Assembly (NCBI GenBank): GCA_023238725.1
Contig: CM041546.1
Location: 15,714,483 to 15,778,482 of the forward strand
DNA: 64,000 nt
Source of the DNA: Scortum barcoo
Lineage: Eukaryota; Chordata; Actinopteri; Centrarchiformes; Terapontidae
Reading direction: 5' to 3'
Part shown: piece after piece, positions 12,401-21,400 of the stretch
How positions within the stretch are numbered: the first letter of the stretch is position 1
Layout of the letters: each line of letters begins with the position of its first letter
Made by a program: the position numbers and the translations under genes
The notes under the pieces: model-generated
What the model saw: only the letters and a program-made list of their open reading frames with translations
What the model was told of the DNA's origin: nothing
Databases searched by the model: none

Positions 12401-15400
12401 GCCTCTCTAACTCAAGTGTTCAGCCAGTGTGCATGGTGTGAGTAAAAAAAAACTTTCTTTCAGTCTAGCCCAGGCTTACTGCTTCTTTTCCCTCATATTT
12501 GTTGTTATTCTAGGAGATCTCCTTTCTGTTCTTGGAGCCTTACCGCTCAGGTTCATGCTCAGGCTACATGTCCTGTCTAGCCTGTCTGTCCGACCAATCT
12601 TGTGGCTGGTGCCCGTCTTTGTCCCGCTGCCTGCTGCGGGACCCGCCCATGGAGAGTGCAGGGACTGGTACGCCCACTGCCCTGAGGGAGAGAAGGGTGA
12701 AGGCAAGGGAGCTGTTCAGCGCCAGGACTGCTGTTGGCACCCCAGCACTGCACCCTGTGTGAAGAGTACAAGACTGACTTTTTCATTGCTCTGTTTTTAG
12801 TACTCAGGTGCAATCACAGATAACAAAATGCTTTAACATAGATTGTCTACTATGCTGCTATCACTATGCTGCTAGCTTAATTTGGAGATGCTGTACAGCC
12901 CGTCTCATGCAAAAGTAACTTTCACCTGCAGGACCCTTATTGCGAGTGGCAAATAAACTCCAGCAAGAAAGGCGACTACCAGTGCAGTCTTGGCGGGGAA
13001 GACTTTAAAGGATCCATACGTGACCCAAGGGGATGTCCTAAAGTCTGCAACCAGTGAGTTGTCTTGAAAAACTGTATTTTTAACACAGGAAGTAACAGAT
13101 CGTGTATGACTTAAATCCAAACGCACAGCCCACCCTCACTGTCCTCTCTGGTAATCTCTTTGTATTGCAAAGGAGAAAGACGTGTGGTGAGTGCATCTCT
13201 AACTCCAGCCAGTGTGCATGGTGTGAGTCATTAGCCAGGCCTGCTTCTATTTTGCTGCCTACCTCACAAAATACCCGTATGGAGAGTGCAGGGACTGGTC
13301 CACGACAATCATTATGTAAAATAAGGACATTTTCAAGACTTTTTTCATTGTTGTTTTTAGCTGTCAATACTCTGTCATAATAACTATTTGTGTTCTGTTG
13401 CATTCATATTGTTCATTCTCAGCTTTCCTGCTAGTTTTAGTGATTTGAATTTAAACACTGGGAAAATCTTGATATTTGTGAGTGCAATTAGTCAGTCAGT
13501 GAGATGACATGAACTTTAGATCAATAATCTAATATTCTCATTCTTTTTCTCTTACTTGTCACAGTGTTCATTCGGTTCCTCGGAGTGTAAGCAGTGTTCA
13601 GCCTTAAACACATGCACAGACTGCTTGCGGACTTTCCAGTGTGGCTGGTGTGGCGACTACAACAATCCCACAATTGGAAAGTAAGTACTGCACGGAAAAC
13701 TGTACAGAGAAAGTGCTAATAGTGCTAGCAGTCCTTATTTGAATGACTAATTAAGAAGTCCTTTTTATTGTCAAATTGGTGATATGTCAATAGTCGTAGT
13801 GTTAATTGAGGTGTTCTTGTGTTTATTTTATGTTTTCCACTACTTCAGATGTTTGAGGGGAGACTGGGCAGGAATGGATGACCCCTTGGTGTACAACTGT
13901 AGTGTGGCTGTGGCTGAAGCTTGGGCTGCAAAGTAAGATATCTCTTATTACACTGTCTTATTACACATGACTTGATGCAGTAAGCTGTCTGTGAGCACAT
14001 GACTTGTACTTATAAGACTAGGGTTTGTTATATCGCGTGTTTCTCACAGGTTGTGTATCTAATTGTGGTGGTCCAGTCATTGCAAAAGGAGGGAGTCCTT
14101 AACTTGTCTCTAACGATGCAATTCTGCCATATTTATTAAGACGAAATTCATAAAAAACAACAACCTTATGTTGCAAGGCACAACAGAACTTCTACGTAAA
14201 GCCACAACACAGTGGATAGATGGATACAGTAGACCTGTCCAAGTTCATATATCCTTGTCATGCTCTTCTAGCCCTGAGCCCCAAACCTCAGCCCCGCCTC
14301 GACCCCTGGAAATGGAGATGGAGCTGGACCACTTAAATGACGACGAGCAGGATGCGATCTGGTCCTACCCCACCTGCCCCGATGTAGAGGAATGCAGGCT
14401 GGGTCTCCACCGCTGTCACCGCTTCGCCACCTGCATCAACACTCCCACCTCCTACGAGTGCCACTGTGAGAGAGGATACACTGGGGACGGCACGCTGCAC
14501 TGCAACCAAACGTAAGAGTCTTCACTTAAAAGGCTTCAGCTCTCTTAACCTAAAACTCTGCTTCACCTTTCCAATTTAGTCACTAGGATTGCTTATGTAA
14601 ATCTGAATAAAGGACATTTTGACTCCCCCATAATTTGTTTGCCTTCCACAGGTGCTACAATGAGTGCCGTGAGGGCCAGTGTAGTGGCAGCCCACGCTTT
14701 GAGTGTGAGTGTGCCCTCGGCTGGACATCTGACCCGGCCACTCTGGTTCTCAGTGGTGTTGAATGTGACGTGGACTGCGGCTGCAACTTTCATTCCACCT
14801 GTATTACTGCACCAGGGATCTGTGATGAATGCCAGGGTGAGGCTTTAAGATGTGGCTTATTTCAACAGCTTGTTTTCAATCATCTTTTTATATTTAACTC
14901 ACAGTGAACCAGGACAAAGTATGATATCCTTCCCCTGCTTTTCAGATTGGACCACAGGGCCCCACTGTGAGCACTGCCGTCCAGGTAGCTTTGGTTCAGC
15001 TCTGGCTGGCGGTGGCGGCTGCGTGCCGTGCGAATGCAACGGCCATGGCGACCCTCTTCAAGGATACTGTCACAACCAGACAGGCCAGTGCTACTGCACC
15101 CACAACACCCAGGGACCACACTGTGAGTCCTGCCTGCCAGGTTACTATGGAGACCCCAGGTAGGGAGATTTTAATCATATACATTGATTTTAATGCACAT
15201 CTTTCATTTTTTAGGGTCTGAACTGATTGAAAACATTTTTTAAAATGAATAGAGATTATCATTAATTATATATATTTATATATTAAAATCTTATAATAAT
15301 TATAATGATTATAAGATATTACTTCAAGTGTAACATGTGGAAATTGTGGAAATATCCTTGGTTTACTGTTGCATTTTCAGATCTTTTCATCACAACTTGT

Positions 15401-18400
15401 CCATCCCGACACCTTTTTCTCTCTCCAACAGGAACAATGGCACATGTTACCGTCAGTGCCAAGGCCGTTCTGTGCTGCTCTCCTCCACCTCCTCTTCTGC
15501 CATGCCTCTCTCCTCGTCTCTCGGGTGGCGCAGTGGCACAGAGGGCAAAGGAGGGCTTTCCCATTGTCTGTGGGTTCTGTCAGTAACTGAGAACCTGGCA
15601 CCTTGTCTTCCCAGACAGCTGTGTCCCCCTGTAGCCCTCACTCTCCACCCAGACTCCCACACACACTGTAAAGTGAGTTCAAACTTGGCCTGATCGTACA
15701 CATTAGCGCATGCTCACAAGTGAACGTGTTAGCTGTGCTGTAGCATCAAAGATTATCCGTATTTCTCTCTGTATAACTATCTACTGACATACCCTGTGTT
15801 TTGTTTTACAGAGCTCCTTTGTCTACGTGTTTGACGGCCTTCCTCGTTTCCTGGGTAATGGAGTCGTACATTCAGATCACAACCTGATCGGGGCATTTTG
15901 TGGCACCACAAGGACGCAGCCTATCACAGTGGAGGCCACCTCAGGTATCCAATCATATATTCATTCATTGATAACCATTTGTTTTGGAAGAACATGCTTT
16001 GACATATATACTGTCAACCATTGAAACACAGTCTTACCCTAATCAAATTTTTTATATGATGGGCATTTAAACTATGTTCTATGTTCTCTTTTAACACCAG
16101 GTGTGATATCTGTCTACTTCGAGGCCAACGTCTCCTCAAACAAACCTCAAGGATTTAATGCATCCTTCTGGGTGCGGCGATGTCACCAGAGCTCTGATGA
16201 GGGTGACGACGGGTCACCTGTGTGTCCGGGTGGAGCCCAGTGCCAAGGGGGGCTCTGTCAGTGCCCACAAGGATACGGTGGACCCTACTGCGACCGGCCC
16301 ATGTGCCCTCAGGATTGTGGAGTAGCAGAAGGAAGAGGAGCTTGTAATATAGTAAGAGTGACATATAGAAAGTTGCGCTTTGGGCCCTGGGATCATTTAT
16401 TTCTGGTACTTTAAGTGTTTGGGAATTAAGAAAGAATGAAAATTATGTCAAAAATGTACTGTTTTATGACAGTTAAACAACATATTTTTATTGTGAATGC
16501 GAACTCTCTGCCATTGGATTTGTGTGGTGTTCATAACAATCTTCAGCTCGAAAATGACAGCTAGAAAATAGTTGATGATAGTCATGCTACAGAGCTAGTA
16601 TCACATTCTACCAGTTGTCCAAGAAAGAGGAGATGGCAAATTTTCTTTGATTGCTAACCAACATATTTTGTTTGTGTCAGTCTCTGGGAGTTTGTGTGTG
16701 CTCAGAAAGCTGGGCTGGCTCAGACTGTTCTCTTCACCGAGACTCCAACAGCCTGGTCTGGGAAACGCTGCTGGACACGCAACTTACAACGGTAGTAGTA
16801 GTTTATGTGGTTCTTTATTTTATACACCCCAGCACACACCAACACACATTTACATGTACTGTTATTTTACAGAACCAGGCCCACAGATTCCTCCACAGGA
16901 TGGGCCACTCTCTGGTGTCTGGACCTCAGGGCAACCTCTGGATGTACGGAGGGCTCTCTCTGTCAGAGGGCATTCTGGGAAATGTCTACAGGTATGAGCA
17001 CGTATGAGCATGTATCCTAAGACTGTACTGAGCAGTATTAATGTCATGTCACTTTGTAGGAGTTTTACTTTATGTATACAGCACATGTTTGTCTATATGT
17101 ACAACAAAGAATTCTGATGCTGGTTCCTTTAGATATTCTGTGTCGGAGCACCGTTGGACTCAAATGCTGACAAGCTCCGTGGAAGAAGGCTCGACTCCGA
17201 GTCCTCGCTATCACCATGCCTCTGTGCTGCTGACCAGTCATGAGTCCGGCTCTGGAAGCCATGGAGCCAGTCACAACTTCATGGTTGTGGTTGGCGGTAT
17301 CACTCAAAATGGTGTTGCCATGGATACCTGGAGTCTCAATCTCAGCAGTTTAGTCTGGAGAGAACACAAGGTTAGGGTTAGATGTGTGTAAAATAATACA
17401 AAATAGTTGAAAAAAAATTTTTTTTTTGGAACCTCTAGCATTAAAATTTTCTTCCACGTCCTACAGAGTACAGTGCTGCCCCCAGTGGCGGGCCACACAC
17501 TGACTGTACGTCGGGACTCCTCTGTTCTGTTGATTGGAGGTTACTCTCCAGAGAACGGTTTCAACCACCATCTGCTGGAGTTCAGCCCTCATTCTGGAAA
17601 CTGGACTATTGCCCCCCACACTGGCACACCACCTACAGGTATTTAAGGCCTTTTGTTTCTCTCATATTCCATTTATAAGTCTACCCCACCAAGAAATTTT
17701 GTATTACATTTTGAATATGTTGTCAACACATGTATTTTCTTTTGGAGTTTAACCCTCTGGAGTCCAGGGTATAATTGGCCGTTTTTGACTACTTTTTATT
17801 TTGCTTTTATATTTAACCTTAAGAACTGTTTACTTTACCATGCCTTGTTTGGTATCATTTTTTTCAGCACAACCTCTCATGTGTGATTTTACAGTTATTT
17901 TTTCATTTTGACATACTGTATTAACACACTGGACCTAAAACCACACAAAAAACATAAAATCTGAATATAAAAAAGTTAGATTTTGTAATGTGAAAACCAC
18001 AAACATGTCTAACGAACCATTTTTATAACTTAGAATGCAAATATAAGTTGTAAAGTTTCAAAAAATTATGTACAAATGTAGCAAATAACAGTTATTTACA
18101 ACTATTTACATTAAAATGCAGGCAATGCCTCAGGCGTTTTTTTTGTTCAACTATTTACAAAACAATCAGGTGTCACAATAAGATGCCACAAATTATTTGT
18201 GCCACTGTAAAAAACAGTTCCTGTCCATTACAAGACAGAGGGGCACATCACAAGCCTTCTTCCAGCACCAAAAACGTGCCAAATGTGCCAGATGTGACGA
18301 CAATATTCAGAAAAAAAATATATTATACATTATTTATTACAAGTCTGTTTTAATTGGCCAATCAATTTATAAACGCGTATGTAGTTTGAAGTCCGCATTT

Positions 18401-21400
18401 TCGACACAAATCAAAACTGAAACTTAGCGAGGCTGCGCTTTTCTGCTCCATACCATGCACCAAAAGTGACGACAATATTCAGAAAAAAACAAAAACGGCG
18501 TAAATTATTTATCATAAGTCTGTTTCTACTTGGCCTATCAACACGATTTAAAAACGAAAACTGGTATGTAGTTTGAAGTCCGCACTTTCGACACAAGTTG
18601 AAACGGAGACTCTGTGATGCTGCGTCTTTTTGCTACGTCATCATAAATCGGACCTGTAATTTGGACGCGCCTGGCGCGTCCGTCGACTCCAGAGGGTTAA
18701 CCAATGTTACTTTTTGTGTTCGTCCTTTAGGTTTATATGGCCACTCAGCAGTCTACCACGAGCAGACTGATGCCATCTATGTCTTTGGAGGCTACCGCTT
18801 TCACGTGGAGACTGTGGAGCCCTCAGGCGAGCTCTACAGTCTGTATTACCCCAACCTCACCTGGTCTCTGCTGGTCCCCTCACAGGGTAATAAGGTAAGA
18901 GTCCTCTCTCTCTCCCCCTCTTACAGGCCAGTAGACTAGATAAGCCAAGCATTTTATTTTGAATCAGTGCACTGCAGAAAGATAACTCATCTATTCTTTC
19001 TGTATCACGTCTTTGCTACGCAGCCCCTGTCCCGTTTCTTCCACGCTGCAGCCCTGATCAAAGACACCATGGTCATTGTTGGTGGGAGGACAGAGGCAGA
19101 GGACTACAGTAACTCAGTATCTCTTTATCAAATCAACTGTAACACCTGGATACAGCCAGGTGACTGTCTTATTTCTTTCTGCAGATTCAATTTTGGTCAG
19201 ACTGTAACTTACCATACCATACTGTAACCACAGTTCATCTCCTTCCTCCAGTCTCAGCTGTAGGAGATCCAGTCAATCGTTCGGTGTCTCTTGCCATGAC
19301 GAGCTGGGGCAGCCGTCTCTTCCTGTCAGGCGGCTTCAACGGCGTCACGCTAGGCAGACTCCTCACCCTGTCTGTCCCCTCTGACCCCTGTGCCCTGCTG
19401 CCCACACCAGAGGCCTGCAACACCACCACAGGCAGTTGCATCTGGTGTAGGGGAACCTGCGCCTCCTCTGATACCGCTGAAAGGTAAGTCCAAATAAATA
19501 GCACTCTGTTCTCGAGGTTGAAGTGAAGTGCAGCTGCTGAAGGAAACATATCTCTTCATCTCCATCAGGATGGGCTGCCTTACTGGCCAGTCTCCTTGTT
19601 CCCCAACCCCTCGTCAGGCCGACCAGTGTCGCAGACTGAAGACCTGCAGCGAATGCCTCGCACGACACCCTAAAACATTCTCCAGTCCATCACAGGTGAG
19701 GTGCACCACCCTGACTCTTAACTCAATCACGAGCTTGAAGAGAGATAACTACAGTCTGTCATCTAAAATCTGTTCTTTACTGTATTCCCCAGCCTGCCCT
19801 ACAGTGTAAGTGGTGCACAAACTGTCCAGAGGGGGCCTGCATCAGCAGCTCTGTTAGCTGCACATCTGAGCACGACTGTCGGATCAACCAGAGGGAGATC
19901 TTCCTGTCCAGCAACTGCACTGAGACCAGCTGTGAGGCTTCTGACTGCCCCAAGTGTACAGCTTCTGGAAAATGCATGTGGACTCGACAGTTCAAACGCA
20001 CAGGTACTGGCAGTAGTGTTGAAGAGGAAATTGTGATTTTCTTTAAAGATATTTTTACAGATAAATGTCTACGTAAAAAAAAAAAAAAAAAAAAACACAT
20101 TAAAAACTGTGACTGTGATTCAGTCATCATGATCACCACAACTAGTAGCATATGGATGAACGATTGTTTTGGACACAAGTGTGAAGTTCAAACAAAATAG
20201 CCCTTTAGATTTAAGTTTTAGAGTTTTGGTAACTTAAACTTAACTGCATTTTTGTTCTCATGAAGTGTTCCATTAACAGTATGATTGATTGAATATGATT
20301 TCTCCAGGTGAGACGAGGCGCATCCTGAGTGTGAACCCCACCTATGACTGGACATGTTTCAGCTACGCCCTGCTCAACGTCTCACCCATGCAGGTGGAGT
20401 CCTCTCCCCCTCTGCCGTGCCCTCCACCCTGCCACAGTCTCCATAACTGCAGCCTCTGTCTGGGCTCCAGAGGCTCTGATGGGGGCTGGCAGCACTGTGT
20501 GTGGAGCATGGCTCTGCAGCAGGTAAGAACGCCTGCCCGAGCCCTAGAGAGGGATTTAATAAAACTGCATTTGTACACAGCTGACTTCTCCTCTCCCTTC
20601 CTTTAGTGCATGAGCCCGTCTTTTGTGTCCCTGCGATGTGAGGCGGGTCAGTGCGGTCGCCTGCTCTCTGGTGGGGACTCTTGCTCCCCCCAGTGCTTTC
20701 AGCTCACCCAGTGCTCCCAGTGCATTGCCAGGCCTCAGTGTGGCTGGTGTGCTACTCGGGGGGGCAACGGGGCTGGACGCTGCCTGCAAGGAGGACTTGA
20801 CGGTTAGAAATACATTCAGCAGATGCATTCAAGAAGCTGAGCACTGTAGGACATGTTACACTGAATCCAACTACATTTATGATTCATTTTCTTTCCTCTA
20901 CTCTCGCCTCCCAGGTGTGAGTGAGGGCGTTTGTCCCCTGAGAAACAGCAGCTGGTCCTTCCTACACTGTCCAGAAGAGGATGAGTGTGCCAACGGTCAT
21001 CACCACTGTAACAGCACCCAGGACTGCCACGACCTGCCCCAGGGTTACCACTGCACCTGCAAACAGGGTTACGTACTCAGCAGGTAAGATAAGGAGTCGG
21101 AATTTGTGCCTCAGACAGTGAATGCATGAGGACAGTTAAAAAACCTTGAAAAACAAACAAAAAGAAAACTGTACTGCTTTTCATAGCAACTGGACAGATT
21201 TACCCAAACCTCCTCTTCTTGTTTTTCTCTTTTACAGTGTTTCTGGTCAGTGTGAGCCAGTGTGTGCACAAGGCTGTGTGAACGGGACGTGCGTGTCTCC
21301 TGGAGTGTGCCAGTGCCACTTTGGATTTGTGGGGGATAACTGCTCCTCTCAGTGCAGCTGCAACAAGCATAGCAACTGTGCTGGTGTTAACAAACCAGAT

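Larger units (their letters stand above)
9457..13932 (+). other. megf8: megf8 coding exons 11-20: first PSI cluster and linker, damaged region
   Basis: Best exons are 9457-9558, 9667-9814, 10225-10388, 10782-10995, 11425-11622, 11766-12026, 12148-12266, 13173-about 13315, 13565-13680 and 13849-13932. PSI-type cysteine motifs recur: CSWCEG, CGWCPS, CAWCES and CGWCGD. Exons 11-13, 15-17 and 20 are clean. Exon 14 needs two frame corrections, between 10823-10832 and between 10950-10966. Exon 18 needs one, just after the codons for CAWCES. Exon 19 shows conserved residues in two frames. A partial second copy of exons 16-18 lies at 12441-13233. The model uses exons 16 and 17 from the first copy and exon 18 from the second. 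Confidence 0.8.
16873..19483 (+). other. megf8: megf8 coding exons 28-33: kelch propeller 2
   Basis: Exons are 16873-16991, 17133-17370, 17467-17638, 18731-18894, 19024-19159 and 19252-19483, phases closing. The blades show LWMYGGL, FMVVVGGI, LLIGGYSPENGF, YVFGGYRF, MVIVGGR and LFLSGGFNG. The long intron 17639-18730 is enlarged by a TTAA-flanked transposable element. The propeller is followed in exon 33 by the first cysteines of the second PSI cluster (CIWCRG). Confidence 0.93.

Noticed and set aside
12514..13050. Second set of PSI exons 16' and 17' as genuine megf8 exons
   Set aside because: Exon 16' is chimeric and runs out of frame to a stop; no MEGF8 protein that I know has this extra module.
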